A stretch of 64,000 nt of DNA, taken from contig LSAX01000005.1 of assembly GCA_001557505.1 (NCBI GenBank), positions 930,001 through 994,000 of the forward strand, read 5' to 3'. Below the pieces are notes generated by a model. It saw only the letters and a list, made by a program, of their open reading frames with translations. It made no database searches and was not told the DNA's origin. The stretch is from Reticulascus tulasneorum (taxonomy: Eukaryota; Ascomycota; Sordariomycetes; Glomerellales; Reticulascaceae). The position numbers and the translations under genes were made by a program. Positions 44,029-56,239 of the stretch are shown one piece after another (the stretch's first letter is position 1; every line of letters begins with the position of its first letter).

Positions 44029-44981
44029 AGGTTGATTGTTTGAGTTATTGTCATTTGTTTGAAAATTGCATTAAGTAGGTTGAATCTTGCTTGTCAGGAC
44101 CACATAAAGTGGAGTTTTTCTCGGCCACACCTATGAAAATTGTTTGCAAAGCGGGGCACAAGCTAACCATGAGATTGGTGGCTCAGCAATGACCCCACAG
44201 CACCGAGAAGGGGGATGTTGCTGGGGAGACTTTGGCAGATCGTTGTGCACTACAGCAGTGCTACTGTAGTCTTTTGCCAATACCGCTGTGTACTGACCCT
44301 AATCCTATGGATATCGCAGGGCAATTAATCACCTGGAGAATGGCTTCTCGAAGTGTCGACAGCATCAACAAGCTGCATGGCGCCATCACCAAATAGAGAC
44401 ATGATGAGGTCTAGAATGCTACTTGGTAAGAAACAACCGAACTTAAACCTTCCCACAGCAGATTTGACCAACGTGAGAAATATCTTCGCAGTTGAATGGA
44501 TTACAAGCCCTTTGATGGTTGGCATACAATGCTGGCTAGCACTGGCTCCTTGGCTGTGGTCGCACAGAGGTTTCCTGAACGTCTATGTCCAAAATGACTG
44601 CATGCCATTGTACCGAGTCTCTGAGTTCCCCGGCAACGTACTTATGCTGGCCGGACAGGAAAGATGAGATTCTGTAGAGGAGCGATCGTGTGCTCTGCAA
44701 GACGAACACATTAAAAAGCAGCTTAGATGATTGCCCGGTGTCAGGACCAAAATCACAATGAATGTTGCAGACTTCTACCAACTGACGCGTTGGCTCCTCT
44801 TTACAAGTTCTGCTGCATAGGCTCACAACTCTTACTCCGCCAGTGTATAAAGCACTCTTTGATTGCGTATATTCAGGAGGGAGACTGAGTGGCTATCAGC
44901 GAGACTATCTGCGAACTCATTGAGTAACACTGATATAAGAGCAGTCTTGATTAGTTGTAGTAATCTGCTAGCCTCCTGCTA
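44029..44981. other. Gene-poor region
   Basis: Between the tRNA-like gene and a hydrolase gene. Short frames without domains. No repeat recognised. Confidence 0.5.
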
Positions 44982-45965
44982 TTAGAGCTTGTTCCAGAAA
45001 TCCCCAATTAGTCGGGCGACTTCCGGCGCACATTCTCTTGCCACTCCATGGCCGACCTTCGGAACAACAACGACATTCCGCATCCCAACATCGGCTAGAT
45101 CCTGCACGCTGCACACGTCATCTAGCTCTCCAAGGATACATAGAGTCTTGATCGAAGTATTTGCAGCTTTAACAAAATCGGCATGGTTATCCAAGGCGCC
45201 GGCGTCTCTAAAAACAGCTACAACGCTTGCCGCATGCCCCGGATGCTCTCTCAACTGCCAGTCTCGGATTGCTTCAGCGACTATTTCGCCTCGCCCGACT
45301 CTCTCCTTCCAATCCCCAGGGACAACGAGCTGGCCGTCCTCCAAAAACTCTATGATCCCTGCTTGCGATTGCAGCTCGAACCCTTCGCCGCCACGGAAGT
45401 AACTTCTCTGCAGCTCAGTGAAGTTTGACTCGCGCATCAGACCCGCTGGCGCAACAAGCACCATTGACGCGATACTTTCGGGTCTTGCAGCTACAAAGCT
45501 CGCTGTGACTGACCCGCCAAACGAATAGCCTACGTAATGTGCATCATCCCACCCGAGCTGTGTCATCAAGGCCTCAAGCAACGCACGAAAGAGCGCCGTG
45601 TCGTATGCTACAAATGGTGCGTCCGTGAGCCCGTGGCCCCAGAGATCAACGAGTACGCAATGTGCATATGGGAAGCGCGAAGACAGCGCACTTGCCAATG
45701 GCTGCAAGCCAATTGCTGGCGTTTGGACGCCATGCAAGAAAAGCACACGAGCAATCGGCGTATTGTGGTCTGTGGGTAGAGCGGACGACGGCGCCAGCTC
45801 GTAATATGCGGCCTTGCCATTCTGCGTGTGCAAATATGATGCTCGAGGCAACAAGTTTCCAAAATTTGCGACGAAGGCCTCTTCCGATGGTGCTGGAATT
45901 ACGCGCAGGGTGCCGGCGGGCGTCACTGTGCCCGGGCGTGGGAGCACGATGAAAGAGTTTGTCAT
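44982..45965 (-). CDS. Alpha/beta hydrolase
   Basis: Single exon, 327 residues from the ATG at 45965 (a TTG lies 15 nt upstream). Fold motifs in order: 'VLFLHGVQTPAIG' (oxyanion), 'LVDLWGHGLTDAP', nucleophile GYSFGGS (Ser ~148), acid in 'LGELDDVC' and catalytic His in 'KVGHGVA'. It resembles the serine hydrolases of the MhpC/haloperoxidase group. No signal peptide. Substrate unknown. It is one of three unrelated alpha/beta hydrolases in the window. Confidence 0.88.
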   Translation of the reverse strand: MTNSFIVLPRPGTVTPAGTLRVIPAPSEEAFVANFGNLLPRASYLHTQNGKAAYYELAPSSALPTDHNTPIARVLFLHGVQTPAIGLQPLASALSSRFPYAHCVLVDLWGHGLTDAPFVAYDTALFRALLEALMTQLGWDDAHYVGYSFGGSVTASFVAARPESIASMVLVAPAGLMRESNFTELQRSYFRGGEGFELQSQAGIIEFLEDGQLVVPGDWKERVGRGEIVAEAIRDWQLREHPGHAASVVAVFRDAGALDNHADFVKAANTSIKTLCILGELDDVCSVQDLADVGMRNVVVVPKVGHGVARECAPEVARLIGDFWNKL

Positions 45966-46524
45966 TTTGTCCTGGTGCAACCACTTGATGGTGGCTGTAT
46001 GTCGAAGTTTAACTCTCTATCATGTGTTGAAAGCCTATGTAATGAAGCTACATGATGGAAGACACACAAGGCCGTTCGCTATGGTTGTGGGCTACATATA
46101 GCCCGCTCGGCACGTTCCGGCCGACCTCGGATCGCATGGTTTACATCAGGCCTCTGCCAAGCAGATTGAACACTATCCACTTGTACGAGGGCTGTATGGC
46201 TAATTCAAGGGCTCATTGAAGTACGATTTGATGGATTTGGAAGGATTTGGGGATTCAGATGCCGAGAAGAAGCTTAAAATATGTGCTTACACGTTTGCTC
46301 AATGATGACCAATGATCCAAATCCCGTGGAACATGAGGTGGACACCGCTGAATCACCTTCACCGACGGAAACCCCCTGTAAGCGAGCAGCACAGAGGACC
46401 CGTAGAAACTGTAAGTAGAGACAAGGAAAATGCTATAGTCACTGTGATGTAACTACTACTTGAATACATTTGAAGTGGAAATGAGCGTTGAAGCACCATA
46501 TGGCGCGACCTTGCACCATCTAAG
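45966..46524. other. Intergenic region
   Basis: Upstream of the hydrolase and downstream of the NACHT gene. No gene supported. Confidence 0.5.
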
Positions 46525-49500
46525 CTACATGCCCACAGACACCTCTACACCCTCCTCCGTTGCGCCTTTGGCTAGCATCAACTCTCTCAGTGCCTGTGTC
46601 TCCGCCGAACCGTATTTATCCTCCAACATCCTCACAATGCCTAAAGCACACGTCCTCGGATCCCATTTGTCTTCGACCACAACAGCATTGACATCCGCCC
46701 CGCCAACCTCAACAAATATACGCACGATCTCAGCCCATCTCGATGTTCCGTTTGGATCAACATCATAATAAGAAATCCATCTCCTCCGGTCCGCATCTCG
46801 CAGATGACGAAGTAGTGTCAGCCATGGTGTCGTCGGCTGGCGGCTTACGAACGACGTATAAGTGCTGTTGGGACCGATCAAAAGAGCACTGAGACGAGAT
46901 CTCTTCCACGCGCGATCTGCGTCGCTTGGGAGGTTGACGGTATAGTTGGCAAGATCGAGGAGATACGAGACGAGTTTGGGAGAGGAGAGGGGGTAGATCG
47001 TCTTTTGCCTTGACGTGAGCAACTCGGTTGCATATGAAAGGAGCGGCGTTGGCAGCTTCTGGTCTTCATTTGAATGATGCTGGTTTGATTTGGATAGTGG
47101 TTTCTTTTTGATTCTAAGATCCAGTTCCTGGCAGATATACTCCTCAAGACCGAACTTGGTTGCGAGGCATAGAAATGGCTCCGGTATAGGCGGGGCCTTC
47201 ATTCGGATCTCGAATGACCCGAAGGCGTGGCGCGCCCAGGTGTCCTCATCGTCATCTGATTTCCGGTACCAGTACCAGGACAGCGTCTTGTTGAGCTCGT
47301 TGAGGAAAAACCTTTGTTGGTTGAACGGGTCTTGGGTGCAGTATCTCGCGTGGGTCATGGCCAAGACAATGTCTGGCCACCACTCGTCCAAACGCCTGTG
47401 ATGCTCGATCTCTTCGAGAGGGTTCTTGAGACGCAGGACATACGAACGGAGGAGGCGGAGATTTGAATCGAAATTCGGACCAGCGCTGCTGGAGAGACGC
47501 TGGTAAACGTCTTTGTTTTCCATGAGATAGTCTCGGACCGTGCGATGGATGTAGGTGACCTTGCTCTCGACGAGTGTTCGCGCGTCATTTTCAAGTAATT
47601 CATTCTCTGAAAATCGCCCCTTCACCCGCTTGTTCCCACGGGCCTGCTTCACAAAAACGTCAAGCAGTCCCGCAAAGCGACCCCGGACCTGGTCCCGAGT
47701 CGTCTCATAGCGTTCCAAGATCTCCTCGTCCGTTGCTTCGCTAGGCTCAAGCCTGTTCCATTTCGGGATTTCGGAGTCTTGGACGAGTGCGAAAGCGACC
47801 TCCCAAATCGTCAGTGAGTTCGCGGATTCGTCTCTCACAAAGTCCACTACGATCTCTCTGGCTCGCATCAGTTGGAAGAGCTCGGCTGTCTCAGTGATCT
47901 GCGCCGGGCTGCGGTCTTTGAATAGAAACTTGTCGAAGAGTGTATCGAGGTCGGTGGGCAGAGTCATCAAAGTGGACTCTAGACCGCCTATCGTGCTGTC
48001 GCTCTCCAACTGCTCCAGAAGTTTGGTGACGGCGAGCCGGACCCAGAGGAAGACACCGTCTGCTCGAGCGATGGCCTCCTGAACCAGTCGTGATCCGGCC
48101 TCAGGATGCTGCTTGAATAGCTTCCGCAATCGAACGTCACTCATCAACCTGTCTTCCACATATTGACGTAAATCTCCATAGGTCAAGTCTTGCAGCTTCA
48201 AATGGGGGACGGTCCGCTCGAATGCATTCTCGAACACCTTCCAGGGTCGGGAGGCAAGACACAACTTGATGCGACCATTGTTTGCGCCGAGAGTTAAATC
48301 ACGGAAGAAGTTGATTATCTCAACATGGTTTCCTTCAAACTCGTCCAGGCCATCAATGAACAGGCAAATCTTCATCTCAGGGAGGGCCGCAGCCATGAAA
48401 GCGCCAAAAGCGGCCATCAGCTCTGCCGGGGGCCATTCGAGCACCATTTTGATCCGTTCTTTTGTAGTCATATTTCCGAGACGCTGCCAGAGATCGGGGA
48501 ATGTCTTTGGCATAAGTTCACGGTTCTCAGAAAGCAGCTGGTGGAGGAGATATCGCAAAAGACCGGTAAGAGAACGCTGCTCGCTAGAACCACTCGTCCA
48601 GAAGAAGAAGCCAGCCTTGCAAAGCGGGGCATTGCCGGCCCAGGACTGCAGAAAGGTAACGGTGGATTGATTCTCGTATAGATATCTCATGAGAGTCGAC
48701 TTCCCAGATCCGGGCTTGCCGCTGATCCAGTAGATGCTGCCCATATCGTTGGTGGTAAGCCAGTTCGTAAAATGAGCCCCGAAATGACCAGATTTGGTGT
48801 CTTTCTGGTTTTTCTGGTTGAATATCCATTCGAATGTGTTGGAGTGAGCCTCAGTGACCTCCTCCTCGCGATCAGTCATCGACTTGAATGCCAGGCTTTC
48901 GAGAATGAAATCTTGCAGGAGACCTGGCGAGGCGTAAGATCGCGGTATTTTTGCCCTGAGAGCCAGGGCTTCGGCAATGGCCTCCCTGCTTATTTTCTGA
49001 GAAATTGCTCCGTATGCAACTTTCTCATGTGCTTGTTTCTCGAGCTCATGCCGCTGTTCACGAGATGGTTCACTTGGCACCTCTACCACGGTGCCAGCTT
49101 CCTGGTCTGGCTGGATACCGAGGCCTGAAAACTTGCGCGTGAGCTCATTGGCGATTCTTCCGAACGTTTATTAGTCAAAGTCCAGATACTGGCATGGAAC
49201 TCTTACTTTGTATTTGGAGTGGACTCGCGCCATGTGCTGCTCAAATCTTCCAGCCGGTGACCCAAAGCTTCCACGTCCTTTCGATGCCAGACGCGGCAGG
49301 CTCCGGCATCTACATCCGCGGCGGAACTGCCGTCGCCGTCATGTGCCACAGCCTGGAGACGATCGATCCGGATGCGCAAGTCGGTCCCAACCTTGGCACA
49401 GCTGCGGGCGAATGAGACGTCGTCCGCATCCGCGCCACCTCCGGACAGCGCGCTCAAAGCGACGACACTAGCATCAAGGGCATCGGCCAACTGTGCGAGG

Positions 49501-49622
49501 TCGACATCCACAGAAGACAATTTGTCTTCATGGATGGCATATCCCAGGTGGTACAGTTTGGTCGCGATGTGGAAGAAGTCCTCGACGACTACGCCAAAGG
49601 GCGTACTGGACCGATCTGCCAT
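46525..49622 (-). CDS. NACHT-type STAND NTPase (fungal NLR-like protein)
   Basis: Two exons (49207-49622 and 46525-49156), 50-nt intron, 1015 residues. An N-terminal helical domain (~1-135, MADRSSTPFGVVVEDFFHIA) resembles the Helo-like N-terminal domains of fungal STAND proteins. The NACHT domain has Walker A GKPGSGKST (~285-293), Walker B ICLFIDGLDEFEG (~402-414) and a sensor-like 'KLCLASRPWKVFE'. A winged-helix-like region and an all-helical C-terminal part follow; 'YIHRTVRDYL' is typical of this family. No WD40, TPR or clear ankyrin array is seen; the last ~80 residues only faintly recall an ankyrin unit. Likely a cytosolic non-self or danger sensor controlling cell death. Confidence 0.9.
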
Positions 49623-50009
49623 TTTATAGTTTGTAATGGCAGCGGATATCATTCAATTGTTTACGTCTAGCTAAGATCTATAAAAGTGCCCAAGTCCAAA
49701 TTTCCATGCCTCGTCTGACGAGATTGCTTCTTCTCAGTTGCGACAAAACTGCCTGGGCATGGTGAGATTGCAGAGAGCTTTGGATGAGAAAAAGAAGAAG
49801 AAGAAGAAGAAAGGGAAAAGAGCGGGACGGAAAAGGTGCGGGGTGACTCCTGGATTTAAATAGTCAGGCGGCCTTTCTCTAGCCCGTCCACCGCCGTCCA
49901 TGTCCTTGCAAGGCACGCATCCATTCCGATGGAAAACATCGTATTAGGGAATTCCCACGCACTAGTGGTAAACAATGATCTTTTGTATCATCAGTGCTGT
50001 TTAGCTTAA
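49623..50009. other. Intergenic region
   Basis: Promoter of the NACHT gene with a purine-rich AAG run at ~49793-49812, and 3' flank of the F-box relic. Confidence 0.5.
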
Positions 50010-50896
50010 TCAACCTTCCCGATCCATGCCTGCAGACTCGTTCACACCCGCGCCCAGAAGAATCCGATCTTCCTGGCTCAGCCCGCACTTGCTCCAAAAC
50101 CCCTCTAACTCATGGATTATGCCGTCTCCCGCACATTGCTCCACCCAGAACAATTCTAGAATGATGGCAGCGCCATTATTGCAAAGCTTTTTAATGTTTT
50201 GCGCACCTTCTGGCACGCCGTCGACCAGTGGAGAGATGCGCCGGAGCAGCTCACCGAGAGGCGTTTTATCTACACCCCAGGATGCCATGAATCCCGAAAT
50301 GCGGTGAGATGCGCAGTGTCGTATGACAATCTGGTAGAGCTCACCCATGCGTAAACCAACGGTTCTCAAGCCAGGTTCGGATCCGGATCCCTGGGCCCAC
50401 CTGTTTTGTAGGTTTTGAGTAAACTGCTGCTTCGCATCCCGATTCTTGCGGATTTATGCGAGTAGATTCCCCATGTGCGGATTGCTGGTTGAGCAACCAG
50501 CATCCGCTTCCAGCTTGCCTCGGGTCTCAGGAACGGATTGTCGAGCGTGTCCAGGCTCGCCTTGTACAGTGGCAGCTCCATAAACAGTCGGGGCCCGCTG
50601 TTATGGCTCCTGGAAAGGAAGAGCGATTCGAGCTCCCTCAAGTCGCCGGGAACATCATCTGAATCGAACCAGGCGGGAAAATAATCCCTGAGCAGGAGAT
50701 TAATTCGCCTTGGACTCTCTTGCGATGAATCAACCAGAAAGAAGAGCGCTTTCTGAAGGGAGGGTGCCGTGTTGATGAGTTCGTTCCATCGCCTGCAGAC
50801 TCGAATCGCTGATGTGAGCAGCGTCCGCACGTCCAGCTGCAAGAGTATTGCTTCAAGCAGCTCCGGAGTCGAGATGACTGCTTGAATTTGAGCCAT
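50010..50896 (-). pseudogene. F-box protein gene with a frameshift
   Basis: The N-terminal frame (from 50896) has an F-box: 'VISTPELLEAILLQLDVRTL' then 'VCRRWNELINTAPSLQKALF', as in the many small fungal F-box proteins of SCF ubiquitin ligases. Its frame ends early at 50366 after an unlikely tail. From about 50450 the expected C-terminal part continues in another frame ('RWAQGSGSEPGL', 'LRMGELYQIV') to a stop at 50010. The frames would join if one A were restored in the AAA run at 50453-50455 (minus strand). No intron in the overlap repairs it. Either a real inactivating 1-nt deletion or an assembly error. Confidence 0.72.
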
Positions 50897-53131
50897 GATT
50901 AGCTGCTTTATCAGACGGGGGTCTATTGAAGATGATTTCAGTTGTTCGAGGCCATGATTACATGGAGGGAGAGGGACTCGGTGCCACCCAAGATCCCACC
51001 TCCAGTTGCTAACTAGTTAGGTAATACGCCAGGCTTGGGGCGGCAAATGGGCCTGGAAATACTGCGTGACTGCCACGATGTTGCAATTAGAGAGCTTTCT
51101 TGATCCTATTCTTATCCTGATACTATTAAATTCTTCTTTTAATCCTATTTTGACCTAATAGGTGCTTCTTAGTACCTCAACATTGCCCCTTGCACTTGTT
51201 ACAGTGAATTAGATAAACAAGGAGGTTGTATGAAGTACTGAGCTTGGTGCTGTGCGTCCCTATTTAATTGCTGGCTACAGGGACTGTGTGCGCTAATTTG
51301 GTAACCAAACCCAAACAGTATCCTCCTTGTGTCCGGCACACTGGAAATTAATTGGCTAACCTGAACCAAAATTTTGACACGATTGAAAAATCCATGTGTC
51401 CGAGTGAGCGTGCACACATACGAATGTTGTTCTCAGACAGTAATTGCTGGTAACGTTCACGATTCCACCCAGGCCGGCACTTGCTCTGATCTTGTCCATC
51501 ACATACAAGAATGTTGGTAAGCTTGGACGCCCGTCATTGCCTCAGCTAAAATGACGACTGCCAGGTCGTGTTTATGCTTATAATTCGGAGCCGGCATCAG
51601 TTCCAGGGGCCAAAACCGGCTCTGTTTTGCTGTGCTGTAGAAAACGGCGGCTCACCAAGTATCGACACCAACTTGCAGCAGCACCTTGGTCCACGTGCAG
51701 CAGATTCTCCACAGCCTGTGGTTTTGTGTTTCTTTTCACGTTCTGAGCTTGTGCGGATGTTATTGCCTGATCATGGTGACGACGCCATACTTGACCACTG
51801 CTTTTCTTACACTGTCCGATCTCGGGAGGATTAGGCAACGATATAGCGCTTTCAGACCATGATGTAGCGATGGAGCCCGAGAAATAAGGATTCTGACCTA
51901 TCGGGCTGAGATCTACTCTTCTCAAGGCACAGTTCTCGTAGTCGCCCCATCATAGCCTCGGTGCGCCGTGCCGATTAAGTAGACTTGCATCATGTGTAGT
52001 AGGCAAAGAGGAGGGAATGGGTGAGGAATGGGAGGTGTACGGAAATGCAACCCAACAGTCGCAGTGACCAGCTGCTACTGGGAGGAACAGAGGTAACCTT
52101 TCGGAAATCGGTTGGCATGGACTTGCTGGTTTTGTCACAGATAGTCTGGTCATCTGTTGGTCCTGTTGAATTTCCTAGCATAGCCACATAAATCCCACGA
52201 CAGGGACGAATCTTGAAGCTTAAACGTTAGCACTGCCGAGGGGCGTTTGGCGTACGGGGGCTACATATGTAATTCCTGACTGGCACTATTCTGGGGTAGC
52301 TATTAAGTAGACTGGCCCCATCCTGATTAGTCCTCCCGCCTAAGTCCCTCCCCCCAACGATCTGTGCCGATCTGCACAGTTTCCGATAAAGAACCTTGGT
52401 AGTTCGCCTTGCTTAATATAACCCAGCATTACAGATTACACCGTGTCAAGTTTCGAATTGTTCATCGCTCAATCCTTCAGCATCTAATAGCGCCGTATGT
52501 TGACTTTAGTACCTGATGATGCCAGGTCAGGCGACGCTAGGGCGATATCGTTGTCACCAATCTCCTGCAGCGAGCTTTGCGTGGCAGAAATGAGACTGTC
52601 CCCAAGATCGTTGTCAAATGAAGGGGCATTGGCACTTTGGTTACGAGTGCGTACTGGAAGCCCCATCCATTCAGAGCCTCTTATTCACCAAATGTGCAAT
52701 CCTCGGCATATCGATCCATAGCTCTGATGTGCTCGACGACATTGTTGAAAATATCTCCGGCGTCTGCGACTCGCCAACTAGCGGCATCTGATACGTCAAA
52801 TTCGCCTTTGTAGGAGCGGTCTCCATCTCTTCATGAAGAAGATCCTGATCCTGACTGGCCAAATTCTGGCTGCTTACGACCAACATCCCAGCACGGGCAC
52901 TGACTTCGTGTAAGACGGCCCACACACCACCCCCCGGCTCTTTCTTGTAGACTTCCCCCTTGTACCAAAGTGTATAGAATAGGCAGACAGAATTGGGTTT
53001 TCAGTTATAACTTAACAGGATCTCGTTCTGTCTTTCTCTACCTCCCATAATACGTACAAGGCCCATGTCTCCCCCCCCCCCCCCCCCCCCTTGCAGACGC
53101 GTCATTCAATGGAATCTACTGGGATAGCAGT
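50897..53131. other. Long gene-poor region
   Basis: 2.2 kb. On the minus strand 52671-52925 and 52484-52666 are open but start without a proper ATG context and show no domain. They might be remnants of a larger gene. The region ends in a C homopolymer (separate entry). No transposon signature found. Confidence 0.5.
53071..53090. repeat. Poly-C tract (20 nt)
   Basis: Uninterrupted run of 20 C about 42 nt upstream of the glycosyltransferase start codon. Confidence 0.9.
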
Positions 53132-54331
53132 ATGACGACACGGCTCTCATCTAGATTTCGAAACTTCCTTATCGTCATCGGACTACTTCCGACCTTCATA
53201 GCCTTGAGCTTATTTCGACACAGGACTGTCAACTTTGGGGTCTCCGGCGATGGCTGGTCCGCCACGGCCTTGGAGGTAGCGCTCCGCCCGGACTCTCCTC
53301 CTGAGCCCGACGTCTGGGGAACCGTCAACAACACCCATAGACCTAGGTTCAACACGTCGTACGGTGCCTACATTCCCAATATCGTCAACTTCGTTCACCT
53401 ACTGCCCGAAGGAGTATGCGACTTCAACTTCCCATTCAAGGATGTCCTCGCCATATATGCCGCTTGGCTGTACTCTGACCCAGATGTCATCTATTTCCAT
53501 ACCAACGCGGCTCCAGATGCCATCGAGCGTGCTCGCTCAGGGATGCGGGGAAAATGGAACTCCATGATCTTCAATGTGCCGCAGCTCATCGTGAAGTACG
53601 CCGACTCGCCGGATTGTGCAGAGAACGGTGTTGAGATAACGCGGATGGAACATAAAAGCGACTTTGTTCGCGTAGTGGCTTTGGAGGAGAATGGTGGCAT
53701 CTACCTCGATATGGACGCGATTCCTCTGCGGGACCTCCGTCCCCTGCTCAGGACAGGCTTCAATACTGTCCTAGGGAGACAGCTGAACGGGGAGATCATG
53801 AGCGGAAACTTTATCGGAAAGCCCCGCTGCCAGTTCTTCACTTCCTGGAGGACTGAGATGCACAAGGTCTATGACCAGAAATGGGTCACCCATTCAAACG
53901 GAGTCATGACGAGCTTAGGGAAGAAGCTCGCAAGGATAGACCAGGAGATTCTTATCATGGAGTCGCCTGTAATGGGGCCGATATATTGGAAGGGGGAAGC
54001 CACGCAGGCTTTCTACGGCGTCCATGACGATGTTGAGTCGAATTTAAAAGGACTGTTAGATGGGGATCTACTATTAGATTTCGATGACGGTTGGGAGGAA
54101 AGACGGAATACCCCTGAATGGCAGCGGGATTATTCTGAGACATATATCCTCCACTCGTGGCACGAGGATCGGCTCCGACTTCCAAAGGGATTCGACCACG
54201 TTACCCCGAGATACGTATTAGACCGGAGGAGCGATTTCGCCAGGGCTGTATATCCTATTGTCAAACACATGTACGACCACGGGTTCATAGCATTTGACGA
54301 TCCATGGAAGTATACAGTCTTAGAGAAGTAA
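53132..54331 (+). CDS. GT32-type glycosyltransferase (DXD sugar-binding region), type II membrane protein
   Basis: Single exon, 399 residues. A short basic tail and one membrane anchor (~12-28) give the type II layout of Golgi enzymes. The catalytic region holds 'VNFVHLLPEG', 'HKSDFVRVVALEENGGIYLD' and the metal-binding DMD (~193-195), the hallmark of the Och1/GT32 sugar-binding DXD family. 'LHSWHEDRLRLP' near the end matches the late His-Trp motif. It probably adds a hexose to glycoproteins or glycolipids in the Golgi. Donor and acceptor are unknown. Confidence 0.9.
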   Translation: MTTRLSSRFRNFLIVIGLLPTFIALSLFRHRTVNFGVSGDGWSATALEVALRPDSPPEPDVWGTVNNTHRPRFNTSYGAYIPNIVNFVHLLPEGVCDFNFPFKDVLAIYAAWLYSDPDVIYFHTNAAPDAIERARSGMRGKWNSMIFNVPQLIVKYADSPDCAENGVEITRMEHKSDFVRVVALEENGGIYLDMDAIPLRDLRPLLRTGFNTVLGRQLNGEIMSGNFIGKPRCQFFTSWRTEMHKVYDQKWVTHSNGVMTSLGKKLARIDQEILIMESPVMGPIYWKGEATQAFYGVHDDVESNLKGLLDGDLLLDFDDGWEERRNTPEWQRDYSETYILHSWHEDRLRLPKGFDHVTPRYVLDRRSDFARAVYPIVKHMYDHGFIAFDDPWKYTVLEK

Positions 54332-55266
54332 ATGAGATATCGAGAGTGTTCAGAAAGAGCCGCCGATAGAGTACAGTAAAGGCCCGAACTGAGCTGGTGA
54401 CTGGCAACACAGTAGCGGTGCTGCTTGTCTGCATCTGATGTTTCTACTGCGAGCGTAGTCATAGTATGCCTCCCTAAAAGATCGAAGAACTTCATCTCTC
54501 ATGAGGAAGGACTATTAGATACCCTGACTTGCAGTTCACAATTCGTAGGAATAGCATGGAGACGGTACAGAGTGATCAGGTGGCTTGCCTGTGGCGAACA
54601 ACAAAACCGGCTGTGATGCCGAACTCGATTACCAATGTGCGATGTACCTGGAAGGAGGAGAAGAGAGATTGCATTGTCCTCGAACATGAGCTTGTGGGAT
54701 TGCTTTACTGCGGTTCTATGACCATGTTACTTGTCGTTTAGAGTATTCAAAGTCTGGTGAGCCGCAGCGTTGCAATACCCCTGCGCTTAATTGACTCCAA
54801 TGTTGGAAGAATGAGCAGAGAGGAACATATCTATTTTGGCATATGTCTGGTATGAAATTAATGCCTGCGCGAATCTGTAGAAGATTTTGATGGTTCCGAA
54901 ATATACTCTACAAATGGCAGAAATACCAACATTATGTTGCAGCCTTCGTCCATAATCAAGGTTCGGGCCAACCTCGACAATGATGATGCTTGGATATTGG
55001 AGCCTTACCACAGACTAAGCTGGTAATTTGCTCGTTCGCAATGATAATTTCACTTAAGCTTCTCTGCAAAGTGCTTCTGCTCTGAGGTGGCTTTTGGGGG
55101 ATATTCTTGTTCCAGCCAAGTTGCGGAGTACAATGTCATCACCACACAGCTTACAGTCTCACTGAACGTCACTAGCGATGGGTAATTGCTCATCATAGAG
55201 CGCGAGTAAGATTTTAACCGCTTGTATATAGATGTAGTATTCTATTCGCTTTGCGTACAACCTCCT
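54332..55266. other. Intergenic, convergent 3' ends
   Basis: Between the GT32 gene and the HsbA-like gene. No gene or repeat found. Confidence 0.55.
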
Positions 55267-56239
55267 CTAAGCCATTGCCAGCCGTCTGCCTCTAAACAAT
55301 TGCCGAGCTTTCGCAACCCCCTCCATCACCTCTGACGATGAACTAGTTACTGCAGCAGGGGCGACACCTGCTGCTTGAACCCCTCCTTGAGGAACTAATG
55401 AAGGTACTGCTTGACCTCCCGTTGGTCTGGCTGCCGGAGGTGCTGGGGCTGGTACTACCGAAGGTGGTGGTGGCGGAGCTACTGGTGCCGGCGCTGGTAC
55501 TGCGGGAGCTGGTACGGCGGGAGGTGGAGGGGCTTGAGCTACAGGGGGAGGTGGTGGTGCCTGAGCCTGAGCCGGAGGCGCCTGAGCCTGGCCTTGAGGA
55601 GGCGGCAGGGTTGGTGTAATGGCAACTGCTTGAGGTGGTTGCACTGGTGCGATAGCGACAGCCTGGCCACTCAGAAGCGCAATACCAATATCAAGAGAAT
55701 TAGAGGATGCAATGAATGACATCTGGGCGGCCGAGGCTGCCTCTGGAGGAATCTTGGCAAGCATCTGCCCCCCGAGGTTGTTGGAAAGCGTCTTCTGATT
55801 CTGAAGGCTCTGTACAAGTGCAGGCGCAATTCCGATTTGATCCATGGTCTGTTTCTGCAAGATCGACGAGAACATATTAATCTTGACAGTCGAACTGAGC
55901 GAATCGATGCTCTGTTGCAGGACCGGCGCATCGGCTACCCCAATTGCCAGTGTTGCCGCAACATTGTTCCGGGCATTGACAAATGCCACCTCGACGCCTT
56001 GAGCTGCAATACCAAGCACCGATCCGCTGGCTTGATTAGGTGTAAGCGCCTGAATTCCGGAGATGTTAGTAAAGAGTAGTTTTTAATGCTCGGTAGGCTA
56101 GGGCTGTACTGACTCTCACGGTCCTCTCCATAGTCAGCATAGCAGTCTGGACATTGATCAAAGACGCCTGGAGCGTGTTCAAGTCCGCGAGGGCACTGTC
56201 GACCGCGAAGGAAAAGAAAAGAAAAGGAAGGGCCTTCAT
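55267..56239 (-). CDS. HsbA-like secreted hydrophobic-surface-binding protein with proline-rich tail
   Basis: Two exons (56114-56239 and 55267-56049), 64-nt intron, 302 residues. A signal peptide (MKALPFLFFSFAVDSALA) precedes the helical HsbA-type domain (~20-150): 'LNTLQASLINVQTAMLTMER' and many 'IDSLSSTV..NM..SIL'-type amphipathic helices with no cysteines. The second half is a Pro/Ala/Gln low-complexity tail (~170-265) and a short Ser and basic end. HsbA proteins coat hydrophobic surfaces and recruit secreted hydrolases in Aspergillus. The proline tail is an unusual addition and may tether the protein to the wall. Confidence 0.82.

Noticed and set aside
52484..52925. Two short minus-strand frames as a possible transcription-factor C-terminus
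   Set aside because: No ATG context, no zinc cluster or other domain nearby, and no splice pair that joins them.
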